In this document: piece after piece, positions 39,356-48,310 of the stretch
Position numbering within the stretch: the stretch's first letter is position 1
Layout: every line of letters begins with the position of its first letter
Assembly (NCBI RefSeq): GCF_000069785.1
Contig: NC_010528.1
Location: forward strand, 1-64,000
Direction: 5' to 3'
Source: Cupriavidus taiwanensis LMG 19424
Lineage (GTDB): Bacteria > Pseudomonadota > Gammaproteobacteria > Burkholderiales > Burkholderiaceae
DNA length: 64,000 nt
Position numbers and translations under genes: made by a program
The notes under the pieces: model-generated
What the model saw: the letters and a program-made list of their open reading frames with translations, nothing else
Told to the model about the DNA's origin: nothing
Databases searched by the model: none

Positions 39356-40339
39356 ATGGCCTTCCCCTTCCGCACGTCGCTGCTGGCTGCAGCGTGCGTC
39401 GTCAGTGCCGCCGCATCCGCCCCCGCCGCCGCGGCGGACGCCTATCCCAGCCGCCCGATCCGCCTGATCGTCGCCTATCCCACCGGCGGCATCAGCGACA
39501 CCGTCGCGCGCGCGCTCGGCGAGCGCCTGTCGGCGCAGATGGGTACGTCGGTCGTGGTGGAGAACAAGGCCGGCGCGGGCGGCAGCATCGGCATCGATGC
39601 GGTGGCCAAGGCAGCGCCGGACGGTTACACGCTCGGCTTCGCCGCCACCAGCCCGCTCACGCTCAATCCGCATGTCGGCCGCGTCAACTACGATCCGCAG
39701 AAGGACGTGGCGCCGGTCATGAGCGTGATGTACTCGCCGGTGCTGGTGGTCGCGACTTCCGCGTTCAGCGGCAAGAGCTTTGCCGACGTGGTCGGCCAGG
39801 CGAGCGCCAAACCGGGTTCGGTACGCTGGGCCACGTCGGGCCTGGGCACGGTCGGCCACGTGGTGCTGGAACAGATCAAGCAGAAGTCGAAGGCCGACAT
39901 CGTGCTGATCCCGTACAAGGGCGCGGGCCAGCAGATGAACGATGCGCTTGGCGGCCAGTTCGAGGTGATGAGCACCAACGCTAGCCCGGTGCTGAGCCAG
40001 CATATGCAGGCCGGCCGCCTGCGCGCGCTGGCGGTGGGCGCGCCCAAGCGCCTGGAGAGCCTGCCCGCCGTGCCGACGCTGGCCGAGCTGGGCTACCCCA
40101 AGGCCAACCTGACTTCCACCTTCGGCATCTTCGCGCCGGGCAAGACCCCCGCGGCCATCATCAACCGCTTGAACGCCGAGCTGAACAAGGCGCTGGCCGA
40201 GCCGGAAGTCCATGAGCGCCTGCTCAAGGGCGGCGAAGTGCCCACCGGCGGCACGCCGGCGCAGTTTGCCAAGGCCATCCGCGAAGAGTCCGCGGAGAAC
40301 GCGCGCATCGTCAGGGAAGCCGGCATCAAGGCTGACTGA
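39356..40339 (+). CDS. Bug (TctC) family periplasmic binding protein
   Basis: 327 aa. Signal peptide about residues 1-28 (cut near AAAADA). Mature start YPSRPIRLIVAYPTGGISDT, then VVENKAGAGGSIGIDAVAKA and GYTLGFA are family hallmarks of tripartite tricarboxylate transporter binding proteins. No TctA/TctB membrane genes are near, the common orphan state in Cupriavidus and Bordetella. Ligand unknown, usually a carboxylate. Confidence 0.93.
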   Translation: MAFPFRTSLLAAACVVSAAASAPAAAADAYPSRPIRLIVAYPTGGISDTVARALGERLSAQMGTSVVVENKAGAGGSIGIDAVAKAAPDGYTLGFAATSPLTLNPHVGRVNYDPQKDVAPVMSVMYSPVLVVATSAFSGKSFADVVGQASAKPGSVRWATSGLGTVGHVVLEQIKQKSKADIVLIPYKGAGQQMNDALGGQFEVMSTNASPVLSQHMQAGRLRALAVGAPKRLESLPAVPTLAELGYPKANLTSTFGIFAPGKTPAAIINRLNAELNKALAEPEVHERLLKGGEVPTGGTPAQFAKAIREESAENARIVREAGIKAD

Positions 40340-40371
40340 ATGGCCGGGCCGGCTGCGCCCCCGGTGCCGCG

Positions 40372-41052
40372 CTAGGCCGCATCGAGCCGGCTGCCCAGCC
40401 CGTACACCGACGACAGCCGCACGCCGTTGTGCGGCCACAGCGCCAGCTTGGTGCGCACGCGCGACAGGTGGCTGTCCACTGTGCGCGAGGCCGCGTCCAT
40501 GTGGTAGCGCCAGACGTGGTCGACCATGGTCTGGCGCAGCACCAGCGAGCCCAGGTTGCGGAACAGCAGCACCGCCAGGTCGAATTCCTTCGGGGCCAGC
40601 AGCACTGGCTTGCCCTTGACCCACACCTGCCGCTCGGCGGTGGCAAAGCGGAACGGGCCGTGTTCCAGGTCGCAGTCCGCGCTGGCCGGCCGTGCGCGGC
40701 GCAGCAGCGCCAGCACGCGCGCGCCCAGCTCCGCGGTGCGCAGCGGCTTGGGCACGTAGCTGTCCGCGCCCTGCGCCAGGCAGGCGGCGACAAAGCCTTC
40801 TTCGTTGGAGGTGCCGGTCAGCATCACCGGCATCTCGTGGCCCAGCGTGCGGCGCACCCACGCCAGCACTTCCAGCGCCGGGATGCCCGGCGTATCGCAA
40901 TCCAGCATCAGCAGATCGAACGACTTGCCGCGCAGCGCGCCGATCAGCGCGCGCCCGTTGAGGTAGCGCGTGCACTGGTGGCCGTTCAGGCGCAGGGTCT
41001 GTTCGATGCTGACGGCGAGGGTAGGGTCCGCCTGCAGCGCGGCGATCTTCAC
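40372..41052 (-). CDS. OmpR-type response regulator
   Basis: 226 aa. Receiver domain with phospho-acceptor Asp51 (LLMLDCDTPGIP), Thr in MLTGTS and Lys in YVPKPLR. The acidic pocket is weak: LQADP in place of the usual paired acidic residues. The C-terminal winged helix (LAPKEFDLAVLLFRNLGSLV, ASRTVDSHLSRVRTKL) binds DNA. Start is GTG 41052 with AGGAG upstream. It is divergent from a paralogous regulator. Confidence 0.88.
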   Translation of the reverse strand: MKIAALQADPTLAVSIEQTLRLNGHQCTRYLNGRALIGALRGKSFDLLMLDCDTPGIPALEVLAWVRRTLGHEMPVMLTGTSNEEGFVAACLAQGADSYVPKPLRTAELGARVLALLRRARPASADCDLEHGPFRFATAERQVWVKGKPVLLAPKEFDLAVLLFRNLGSLVLRQTMVDHVWRYHMDAASRTVDSHLSRVRTKLALWPHNGVRLSSVYGLGSRLDAA

Positions 41053-41282
41053 GTCGTGGCTCCTGTGCGCGGACGCACCGCAATGCGCCCGCTGAGTGGG
41101 ACACAGCTTGACAACAGGGTCGGCGCGGGCACGGTTGCCCGCGGCGAAGGCCATGGTAGGAGCGGCCTGCTGAGGCGAGAAGTAAAAGATTGTTGAAAGG
41201 CGAGATTGAGCGCTTTCCTATTCGGGCGGGCCGCGGCGCCGGATTAAATGTCCCGCTAATGGCCAGCTACGTCGGAGGCAAC

Positions 41283-42011
41283 ATGGGAAAGAAAACGGCA
41301 TCGCGCATTGCATCGCTGGAGGACGCGCCCGCGGATGCGGCGCTGATCCGCCAGGTCGTCGCCAGCGCGGGATTCGAATGCGTGAGCTTCGGCGAAAGCC
41401 GGCGCCTGCTGCTGGCGCTGCGCGACGCCGGCTTCGACCTGCTGCTGCTGGACTGGCAGATGCCCGACCTGTCCGGACGCGAGGTGCTGGCCTGGGTGCG
41501 CACCCACCTGGACCGGCGCATCCCGGTCATGTTCCTGAGCTGCCGCGATGCCGAGCACGATATCGTCAGCGCGCTTGCCGCAGGCGCCGATGACTACATG
41601 GTCAAGCCGATCCGTCCGGCGGAGCTGGCCGCGCGCATCGAGGCCCTGCTGCGGCGCGCCTATCCCGCGCAGGCGTCGCCGCACGCGCCGCTGCGGCTGG
41701 GCGATTACGCCTTCGACTGCGCGCTGCGCAAGGTCACGTGCAACGGCCAGCCGATCGGCCTGACGCCCAAGGAGTTCGACCTCGCGGTGCTGCTGTTCCG
41801 CCACGAAGGCCGCATCGTCACGCGCGACCACATCACCGCCGCGGTCTGGGGCCGCGAGATTTCGCCGATGTCGCGCACCATCGATACCCATGTGTCGCGC
41901 GTGCGCAGCAAGCTCGGACTGCAGGCCGAGCACGGCATGCGCCTGACCCCGGTCTACACGCATGGCTACCGGCTGGAGCGCATGGCACATGCCGAGCGGG
42001 CCGCCGCATGA
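41283..42011 (+). CDS. OmpR-type response regulator
   Basis: 242 aa. Receiver with Glu13-Asp14 acidic pair, phospho-acceptor Asp57 (LLLLDWQMPD), and Lys in YMVKPIRP. Winged helix with LTPKEFDLAVLLFRHEGRIV and MSRTIDTHVSRVRSKLGL. It resembles the divergent regulator at 40372-41052 over most of its length, so they are paralogs. GGAGG precedes ATG 41283. The stop overlaps the start of the next gene (ATGA). Confidence 0.9.
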   Translation: MGKKTASRIASLEDAPADAALIRQVVASAGFECVSFGESRRLLLALRDAGFDLLLLDWQMPDLSGREVLAWVRTHLDRRIPVMFLSCRDAEHDIVSALAAGADDYMVKPIRPAELAARIEALLRRAYPAQASPHAPLRLGDYAFDCALRKVTCNGQPIGLTPKEFDLAVLLFRHEGRIVTRDHITAAVWGREISPMSRTIDTHVSRVRSKLGLQAEHGMRLTPVYTHGYRLERMAHAERAAA

Positions 42012-42775
42012 CGGCACGCCCGCTGCGCCACGCGCTGGTTGCCGCGGCCTTGTGCCTGGGCGGCTGCTGGCTGGCACGGCGCTCGCGCGGCGCCGCTGCC
42101 GTGCCGGCGCCGGCCAGCGAAGGCCGCGGCGACGTGCGCGATCCGGATGCCGTGCGCGACATGCTGTTGCATGTGCTGGGCCACGACCTGCGCGAACCCA
42201 ATGCCTCGCTGCTGGCGTGGCTGGCGCTGCGCCAGACCCGCTCGCAGGCCGATGCGGCGCTGCTGGCGCAGGTGGAAGGCCATGCGCGCCGCTCGCTGCG
42301 CCATATCGACGACCTGAACCGGCTGCTGCGCGAAACGCGGCATGCCTATCGGATGCGGCGGCTCGCCATGGACACCCTGCTCGATGAAGCGCTCGACCGC
42401 GTCTGGACCGAAGCCGGCGAGGCCGGGATCCGGCTGGAACGCCCGGCGGGGCGCCTGCCGCGCCTCGGCGGCGACGCGGCGATGCTGGCCGCCACGCTGG
42501 AGTGGCTGCTGACCAGCGCCATCGGCGCGGCCGCGCCTGGCACGGCCGTGCGCACCGCGTGCCGAGGCCACGCCGGTGGCGTGGCGCTGTCGATCGTGTT
42601 CCGGCCCGCCGATGACGCGGGCGCGGCGCACCTGGCGCGGCCCGGACCCGCGCTGCTGTGCGCGCAGCGCGTGGTGGCCCGCCATGGCGGGCTGCTGGTG
42701 CCGCTGCAGCCCATGCACGGCCCGGCTGCGCAGGCCGGCTGGTACCTGTGGCTGCGGCGCCGGCCGCGCCCATGA
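42008..42775 (+). CDS. degenerate histidine kinase-like protein
   Basis: 255 aa. A hydrophobic N-terminus with lipobox-like LGGC (Cys20) is followed by a region with an H-box-like VLGHDLREPNASLLAW, His59. The ATPase region is poor: the N-box position reads LEWLLTSAIGAA without its Asn, and no DxGxG glycine-rich motif is seen. No sensor domain. It is translationally coupled to the upstream response regulator, so it probably works with it, perhaps as a phosphotransfer or scaffold protein. An alternative is a divergent but active kinase. Confidence 0.7.
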   Translation: MTARPLRHALVAAALCLGGCWLARRSRGAAAVPAPASEGRGDVRDPDAVRDMLLHVLGHDLREPNASLLAWLALRQTRSQADAALLAQVEGHARRSLRHIDDLNRLLRETRHAYRMRRLAMDTLLDEALDRVWTEAGEAGIRLERPAGRLPRLGGDAAMLAATLEWLLTSAIGAAAPGTAVRTACRGHAGGVALSIVFRPADDAGAAHLARPGPALLCAQRVVARHGGLLVPLQPMHGPAAQAGWYLWLRRRPRP

Positions 42776-42777
42776 AA

Positions 42778-42799
42778 AAAGGCACCCGAAGGTGCCTTT
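42778..42799 (-). terminator. terminator for the porin gene
   Basis: AAAGGCACC (42778-42786) and GGTGCCTTT (42791-42799) form a 9-bp stem with loop CGAA. Read on the minus strand the T-run at 42775-42780 follows. It may also stop plus-strand reading from the kinase-like gene. Confidence 0.85.
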
Positions 42800-42826
42800 G
42801 GCCAGGAACTGCTGATCGGGAATCGA

Positions 42827-43924
42827 TCAGAAGATGTGGCGGATACCCAGGGCAGCGCCGGTCTGGTTGTTGCGACCCGGCATTTCGGTGATGGTGCCGC
42901 CCGAAACCTTGTTGAAGTCAACCGTGCCGTAAACCTGGGTGCGCTTGGACAGCGAGTACTCGGCCAGCAGCACGCCGGTGTAGCGGCGGCCGTTGTTGTC
43001 GTTCACGCCGTTGACGTTTTCGACGTAGTCGCCGTAGAACACGCCGGTCAGGGCCAGCGCCGGGGTGGCCTGGTAGGTCACGCCGATGTAGCCGATGGTG
43101 TCCTTGCGCGGGTTGGCTGCGGCGTTGCCGCCAGCCGGGATCGGGTTCAGCGTGGCGCCGCCCGTGAAGTTCAGCGAAGCATCAACCGAACCGGTGCGGT
43201 CCTTGCCGCCGATATAGCCCAGGAAGATCTTGGCCGGGCCAATCGAGTACTTACCGGCAGCGCCCCACATCTGCTGCTTCTCGCCGGTGGTGTTACGAAC
43301 TTCCTGGTACACGCCGCCGATGCCGAACGGACCAAAGGTGTAAGCGGCACGGGTGCCCCAGTACTGGTTCTGGCTCATGCTGCCCGGCTGCTCGCCGAAG
43401 CCGTAGCTGGCGCCCACGTCCAGGCCGCCGAACTTGCCGCCGTAGCTGACCACGTTGTCGTTACGGAAGTTGGTCAGGAAGAACGGCCAGGCGTTGTTGG
43501 TGTAGTTGCCGATGGTCAGCGGATCAAAGTCGCCGAAGAAATTAAAGCCTTCGGTGTACTGGCGGCCCAGCTTGATCGTGCCGAAGTCACCCGACAGGCC
43601 AACGTAAGCCTGACGACCAAACAGACGGCCGTTAGGGTTGGTGGCGCTGGCCTGGTTGGAACGGCCGGTATCCGGGTCAAAGCCGCCTTCCAGCTGGAAG
43701 ATCGCCTTCAGGTTATTGCCGAGGGCTTCGCTGCCCTTCAGGCCCCAGCGGCTGTTGGTGACGGCGCCGTTGGTCAGTTCCCACGAGTTGTCATTGTTGG
43801 CGTTCGCGTTCGTCTGGAAGCGGATGCTCTGGTCGACGATGCCGTACAGGGTGACGGAGGATTGTGCGAAAGCCGAACCTGCCAACAGGCTGCCGGCTGC
43901 GAGGACGATGGCCGATTTCTTCAT
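42827..43924 (-). CDS. Gram-negative porin (betaproteobacterial general porin)
   Basis: 365 aa outer-membrane trimeric porin. Signal peptide MKKSAIVLAAGSLLAGSAFA, then QSSVTLYGIVDQSIRF at the mature N-terminus, RWGLKGSEALGNNLKAIFQL, and a C-terminal Phe (ALGIRHIF) needed for outer-membrane assembly. Resembles Omp32-like porins, which are often anion-selective. AAGGAG precedes the ATG. Monocistronic. Confidence 0.95.
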   Translation of the reverse strand: MKKSAIVLAAGSLLAGSAFAQSSVTLYGIVDQSIRFQTNANANNDNSWELTNGAVTNSRWGLKGSEALGNNLKAIFQLEGGFDPDTGRSNQASATNPNGRLFGRQAYVGLSGDFGTIKLGRQYTEGFNFFGDFDPLTIGNYTNNAWPFFLTNFRNDNVVSYGGKFGGLDVGASYGFGEQPGSMSQNQYWGTRAAYTFGPFGIGGVYQEVRNTTGEKQQMWGAAGKYSIGPAKIFLGYIGGKDRTGSVDASLNFTGGATLNPIPAGGNAAANPRKDTIGYIGVTYQATPALALTGVFYGDYVENVNGVNDNNGRRYTGVLLAEYSLSKRTQVYGTVDFNKVSGGTITEMPGRNNQTGAALGIRHIF

Positions 43925-44262
43925 GGTGCTCCTTTTCTGTCTTGTACTGTGCCTTTCGCCGGATCACGGCGGGCATAAGGTCTACGTTTCCTGTAAACGC
44001 CGCGAAAATTTAACAAAACGTAAGGAACAAGGACACAAAACTCCGTGGAGCCGCGCTTTCAAGCAGGAAATTGGTGCAATTCCGTTGTCTGGCCGCTACA
44101 GAATTCTGCATTTGGGGGCTGCGGCAGCGTTGCGGCACCGCATAGAAGCAGCGCGGAGCGGAGCAGCGGGGCGCAGGAAGCGCCGGGGGCGGGAGGGTGA
44201 AAGAAGGGAACGGGGCGTCGAGCCCCGTGGGCACATGGACCCGGCGTTGCCGGGTCCTGTCC
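43925..44262. other. porin promoter/leader and minE 3' region
   Basis: This 338-bp gap has no gene. The porin leader is A/T-rich (about 43995-44040) with inverted repeat CGTTT-CCTGT-AAACG at 43985-43999, overlapping a -35-like TTTACA on the minus strand. Toward minE two hairpins occur: 44210-44228 and 44237-44257 (9-bp stem GGACCCGGC). Confidence 0.5.
44210..44228 (-). terminator. probable terminator after minE
   Basis: ACGGGGC (44210-44216) pairs with GCCCCGT (44222-44228); on the minus strand a pyrimidine stretch TTCCCTTCTTTC follows. A second hairpin at 44237-44257 lies between it and the minE stop. Confidence 0.5.
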
Positions 44263-44517
44263 TCAGTGCTGCGGGATCTCGATCTTGACCTCGAGCACCT
44301 CGAGGTTGTCCTGGCGTTCCAGGCTGACGCGCAGGTCCTGGTCGCCGATCTTGACGTACTTGGAAATCACCGCCACCAGCTCGCGCTGCAGCGCGGGCAG
44401 GTAGTCGGCGGGGGCGGAATGGCCCGTGCGCTCGTGCGCCAGGATGATCTGCAGCCGCTCCTTGGCGACCGACGCTGACTTCTTCTTCTCTCCCAGCAGG
44501 AAGGAAAGGATCGACAT
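44263..44517 (-). CDS. minE: cell division topological specificity factor MinE
   Basis: 84 aa. MinE stimulates MinD ATPase and drives pole-to-pole oscillation. N-terminal [20 protein letters not shown] (amphipathic membrane/MinD-binding helix), then [12 protein letters not shown] and the topological specificity domain [15 protein letters not shown]. Last gene of minC-minD-minE. Confidence 0.98.
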   Translation of the reverse strand: MSILSFLLGEKKKSASVAKERLQIILAHERTGHSAPADYLPALQRELVAVISKYVKIGDQDLRVSLERQDNLEVLEVKIEIPQH

Positions 44518-44538
44518 GGGGTGAGCCCTCCTGGACCG

Positions 44539-45354
44539 TTACTTGTTGCCGAAGATGCGCGAGAACAGCCCCGGCTTCTGGTAGTCGGTGAAACGCATCG
44601 GCTTGTCCTTGCCGAGGAAGCGGTCCACCACGTCGCTGTAGGCGTCAGATACATCGCTGCCTTCCAGGTGGATGGCGGGCGTGCCCTGGTTGGAGGCGTG
44701 CAGCACCGCTTCCGATTCCGGCACCACGCCGATCAGCTTGATGCGCAGGATCTCCTGGATGTCGGTCAGCGACAGCATCTCGCCGCCGTGCACGCGCTTG
44801 GGGTTGTAGCGGGTGATCAGCAGGTGTTCCTTGATCGGCTCGCCGCCCTCGGTGGCGCGCTTGGTCTTGGACGCCAGGATGCCGAGGATACGGTCCGAAT
44901 CGCGCACCGACGACACTTCGGGGTTGGTGACGATCAGCGCCTCGTCGGCGAAGTACATGGCCATCAGCGCGCCCGACTCGATGCCGGCGGGCGAGTCGCA
45001 GACGATGTATTCGAAATCCATCTCGATCAGGCCGTTGATCACCTTCTCGACGCCCTCGCGCGTGAGCGCGTCCTTGTCGCGCGTCTGCGAGGCGGGCAGG
45101 ATGAACAGGTTCTCGCACTTCTTGTCCTTGATCAGCGCCTGGCGCAGGTTGGCTTCGCCCTGCACCACGTTGATCAGGTCATACACCACGCGGCGCTCGC
45201 AACCCATGATCAGGTCGAGGTTGCGCAGGCCGACGTCGAAGTCGATCACGGCTGTCTTGTGGCCGCGCAGGGCCAGGCCGGCGGCAAAGCTGGCGCTGGT
45301 GGTGGTCTTGCCGACGCCTCCCTTGCCGGAGGTCACAACGATGATTTTTGCCAT
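44539..45354 (-). CDS. minD: septum site-determining ATPase MinD
   Basis: 271 aa. Deviant Walker A GKGGVGKTTTSA (residues 10-21) with the signature Lys, IDFDVGLRNLDLIMGCERR and the C-terminal membrane targeting helix (LFSRIFGNK). Recruits MinC and MinE to the membrane. 22 bp before minE. Confidence 0.98.
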   Translation of the reverse strand: MAKIIVVTSGKGGVGKTTTSASFAAGLALRGHKTAVIDFDVGLRNLDLIMGCERRVVYDLINVVQGEANLRQALIKDKKCENLFILPASQTRDKDALTREGVEKVINGLIEMDFEYIVCDSPAGIESGALMAMYFADEALIVTNPEVSSVRDSDRILGILASKTKRATEGGEPIKEHLLITRYNPKRVHGGEMLSLTDIQEILRIKLIGVVPESEAVLHASNQGTPAIHLEGSDVSDAYSDVVDRFLGKDKPMRFTDYQKPGLFSRIFGNK

Positions 45355-45420
45355 GGCTCTTTGGTCCAGTAATAAGTTGAAGCTTGCGCTCTCTATGATC
45401 CGGTTCCGGGAACGCCGCGG

Positions 45421-46221
45421 TTACTTGAGCCGCAGCGCTTCGAGGATCAGTTTTTCATCGGCCAGGCGCACCTGGGCGGTCTTGCCGTGCACGTCGGCCG
45501 GGAGCGTCTGCTCCGCGGTCCGGTAGATGCCGGCGATGGAAATCAGTTCGGGCTCCATGCACGTGCTGAAGATGCGCGCGGCGGTGTTGCCCTTGACACC
45601 CGCCAGCGCGCGGCCGCGCAGCGGGGCATAGATATGGATGTTGCCTTCGGCGATGACCTCGGCACCGTAGCTGACCACGTCCATGATGACCACGTCGCCC
45701 TGCGCGTAGACCTGCTGGCCCGAACGCAGCGGCTTGTCGATCAGCAGGGTCTGGTGCTGGCGCACGGCGGCGGCCACGGCCGCGTCGGTGGCCGCCTGCG
45801 CCGCGGCGCGGGCGGCTTCCTCGCGCGCCGCCTGTTCCGCGGCGGCCTGTTCCGCGGCGGCGGCGGCCCTGGCCTCGGCGGCACGCTCGGCGGCGCCGTT
45901 GCGGCGGGCCTGGCTGTCGAGCAGCGGCAGGCCGAAGCGCTCGGCCCACTCGCGCTGGCCGGCACGGGCCACCACGCCGATGGCGCGGGCCTTGAGCGTG
46001 GCGAGCGTGTCGATCACGGTGCCGAGCGCGACTTCACCGTCATCGTCGAGCGCGCGCAGGTCCAGCGCGATCACGTCATTGGAGAAGAAGTCGGGAGTGG
46101 CTTCGAAGCGGGTGAGGAGGTCATCCCGCAGCGCAGCCATGTCGGCGGTCTGGAGGGCGAGAAGGAGGGCGTCGACGTTGCCACTGCGCAGCTCGAAGCG
46201 TGGCGATTTCTTCTGGGACAT
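45421..46221 (-). CDS. minC: septum site-determining protein MinC
   Basis: 266 aa. N-terminal FtsZ-inhibiting domain (about 1-105; PRFELRSGNVDALLLALQTA), an Ala/Glu-rich linker (about 125-165) likely helical and longer than in E. coli (231 aa total), and the C-terminal beta-helix MinD-binding domain (LRSGQQVYAQGDVVIMDVVS, GAEVIAEGNIHIYAPLRGRA). ATG 46221 chosen at the conserved N-terminus. Confidence 0.96.
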   Translation of the reverse strand: MSQKKSPRFELRSGNVDALLLALQTADMAALRDDLLTRFEATPDFFSNDVIALDLRALDDDGEVALGTVIDTLATLKARAIGVVARAGQREWAERFGLPLLDSQARRNGAAERAAEARAAAAAEQAAAEQAAREEAARAAAQAATDAAVAAAVRQHQTLLIDKPLRSGQQVYAQGDVVIMDVVSYGAEVIAEGNIHIYAPLRGRALAGVKGNTAARIFSTCMEPELISIAGIYRTAEQTLPADVHGKTAQVRLADEKLILEALRLK

Positions 46222-46246
46222 AGCCGGGTGACCGTGGAAATGCCAC

Positions 46247-46277
46247 ATTCTAACGTTGTATCTGTCGCGAACTGTAA
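46247..46277 (-). promoter_or_regulatory. candidate minCDE promoter
   Basis: On the minus strand TAGAAT (46252-46247) is preceded by TTACAG about 19 bp upstream. It would give a short leader to minC. Spacing is long, so support is moderate. Confidence 0.4.
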
Positions 46278-46439
46278 CAATTGGATCGATATGTACCGCA
46301 GGTGGCGCGTGGGCTCCATGTGCATGCCCATGGCCCGCCGCAAGTGTGGCCGGGGCGGCTTGCGCGGCATCGGCACCGCGCGGTCCCGGCACCATGCAAA
46401 GCCTTGTTACGATTGCGCCATCTGATCAGCGGAGTTTCC

Positions 46440-47411
46440 ATGGGCGCCATCGTCAATTGCGTGGCTTACCGGCAGGGCAAGCGGCTCGGCACGGTAAGCA
46501 TGGAAGAAATCCCGGCGGTGCTGGCCGTGCCTGGCACCTTCGTCTGGCTGGGCCTGCACGAGCCCGAGCTGGCGCTCCTGCGGCAGGCCCAGCAGGCCTT
46601 CGGCCTGCACGACCTCGCGGTCGAAGACGCGACCAATGCGCACCAGCGGCCCAAGCTCGAGGCCTACGGCGATTCCGTGTTCGTGGTGCTCAACACCGCG
46701 CAACTGGTGCAGGATGAAGTGGTGGTCGGCGAGACCCATCTGTTCGTCGGACCCAACTACGTGGTATCGGTCCGCCACGGCGCGAGCAGCACCTATGCGC
46801 CGGTGCGCGAGCGCTGCGAGCACGACCCGCAGGGCCTGGCGAACGGGCCCGGCTATGTGCTGTATGCGCTGATGGACTTTGTCGTCGACCATTACCTGCC
46901 CATCGTCACGCGCCTGGAGGACACCTTCGAGGCGCTGGAGCAGGGCATCTTCCGCGACGAATTCGACCGCGCCGCGATCGAGCGCCTGTACCAGATCAAG
47001 CGCCAGGTGCTGCGCCTGCGCAATGCGGTCAGCCCGGTCGAGGACATGTGCGGCCAGCTGATCCGGCTGCACGAAGAGCTGGTGCCGAAGGAGCTGCGCG
47101 CCTATTTCCGCGATATCGAGGACCACGCCAGCCGGCTGGTGCGCACGCTCGACGTGGTGCGCGAGATGCTGACCACGGCGGTGCAGGTCAACCTGGCGCT
47201 GGTGACCGTGGGCCAGAACGAAGTGGTCAAGCGGCTGGCCGGCTGGGGCGCGATCCTGGCGATTCCGACCGTGGTGTTCAGCCTGTACGGCATGAACTTC
47301 GATTTCATGCCGGAGCTGAAGGTGCACTATGCCTATCCGGCCGTGATCGGCGTCACCGCGCTGGCCTGTGGCGCGCTGTGGCGGCGTCTGCACCGTGCGG
47401 GGTGGATCTGA
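46440..47411 (+). CDS. corA: CorA family magnesium/cobalt transporter
   Basis: 323 aa. Long cytosolic domain with helices, then two C-terminal membrane segments joined by the YGMNF signature (SLYGMNFDFMPELKVHYAYP, about residues 280-299) that forms the Mg2+ selectivity loop. Homopentameric channel. GGAG lies upstream of ATG 46440; the longer frame to 46281 is unconserved. Divergent from minC. Confidence 0.96.
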   Translation: MGAIVNCVAYRQGKRLGTVSMEEIPAVLAVPGTFVWLGLHEPELALLRQAQQAFGLHDLAVEDATNAHQRPKLEAYGDSVFVVLNTAQLVQDEVVVGETHLFVGPNYVVSVRHGASSTYAPVRERCEHDPQGLANGPGYVLYALMDFVVDHYLPIVTRLEDTFEALEQGIFRDEFDRAAIERLYQIKRQVLRLRNAVSPVEDMCGQLIRLHEELVPKELRAYFRDIEDHASRLVRTLDVVREMLTTAVQVNLALVTVGQNEVVKRLAGWGAILAIPTVVFSLYGMNFDFMPELKVHYAYPAVIGVTALACGALWRRLHRAGWI

Positions 47412-47424
47412 GCCTCGGTTCGAT

Positions 47425-47485
47425 TTATTGGCGCGACGAATGATCGGGTCGTGATTTCTTTCTTGTCGATTATTCGCGCCAATAA
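47425..47485. repeat. long-range inverted repeat after corA
   Basis: TTATTGGCGCGA (47425-47436) and TCGCGCCAATAA (47474-47485) are exact 12-bp inverted copies separated by 37 nt. Short partially matching stretches extend the pairing inward (CGAATGATCG and CGATTATTCG). It could be a terminator-like structure, operator pair or remnant of a small mobile element. Confidence 0.6.
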
Positions 47486-47556
47486 TCCAGCCGCTACCTG
47501 CTGCCCCTGCGGACTCCTACACTGGAGCAAAGAAGGCCTCGCGCCCGGAGTCCGCC

Positions 47557-48258
47557 ATGTCGAAAGCCCATCCCTCGCGTGCCGCCATGCTGGCCGGCAT
47601 GCTTTGCGCATGGCTGCTTGTGCCAACCGCCGCCGGCGCCCCCCAGCCGCCTCCGCCCGCGCAGGCGCAGACCCGCGATGCGGTAGCGGCTTACGAATCT
47701 GGCCGCTTCGACGAGGCCTTGCGGGGTTTTGCCGGCGCCGCGCGCCAGGGCAACCGACTCGCACAATTCAACTACGCGATGATGCTGCTGCGCGGCGAAG
47801 GCACCGCCGCGCGGCCGCAAGAGGCGTTGGTATGGCTGCGCAAGGCGGCCGACAACGGCATGACCCATGCGCAATACACCTGGGGCGATCTTTACGAGCG
47901 CGGCCAGCTGGTGCCGAAATCGCTGGAAGAGGCGAACCGCTGGTATGAGCGCGCGGCGCAGGGCGGCCACGTGCAGGCGCAGATGGAACTGGCGACGAAC
48001 TATTTCACCGGACGCGGCGTGCCGCGCGACTACGGGCAGGCGTTTGCGTGGTACCAGCGCGCGGCGAGCGCGGGAGACGGTGGCGCGCAGTACATCGTCG
48101 GCAGCTTCTATGAGCGTGGCGAGCCCGGCGTGGTCGACCAGGATATCGAGCAGGCGAAGATCTGGTACGCGCGCGCCGCGGCGCGCGGGGACACGGGGGC
48201 GCTGGCGAAGCTGAGGTCGCTGCTGGAGGAGACGGTGAAGGGGAGGGCGGGGATGTAG
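47557..48258 (+). CDS. Sel1-repeat (SLR) protein, exported
   Basis: 233 aa. Signal peptide about residues 1-27 (cut near AAGA). At least four Sel1-like repeats from residue 41 on: QFNYAMMLLRGEGTAARPQE, AQYTWGDLYERGQLVPKSLE, AQMELATNYFTGRGVPRDYG and AQYIVGSFYERGEPGVVDQD, each followed by an A-x-x-W-Y-x-R-A-A helix. SLR proteins mediate protein-protein contacts; the partner is unknown. Confidence 0.9.
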   Translation: MSKAHPSRAAMLAGMLCAWLLVPTAAGAPQPPPPAQAQTRDAVAAYESGRFDEALRGFAGAARQGNRLAQFNYAMMLLRGEGTAARPQEALVWLRKAADNGMTHAQYTWGDLYERGQLVPKSLEEANRWYERAAQGGHVQAQMELATNYFTGRGVPRDYGQAFAWYQRAASAGDGGAQYIVGSFYERGEPGVVDQDIEQAKIWYARAAARGDTGALAKLRSLLEETVKGRAGM

Positions 48259-48310
48259 GGAGGAATTGCCCATGCAAGCTGCTCGACATCCACTGAAGCC
48301 TCAAACTCCC

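Noticed and set aside
39182..41104. 640-aa minus-strand frame across the Bug gene and the response regulator
   Set aside because: No domain recognised; true genes in other frames show signal peptide and receiver/winged-helix motifs.
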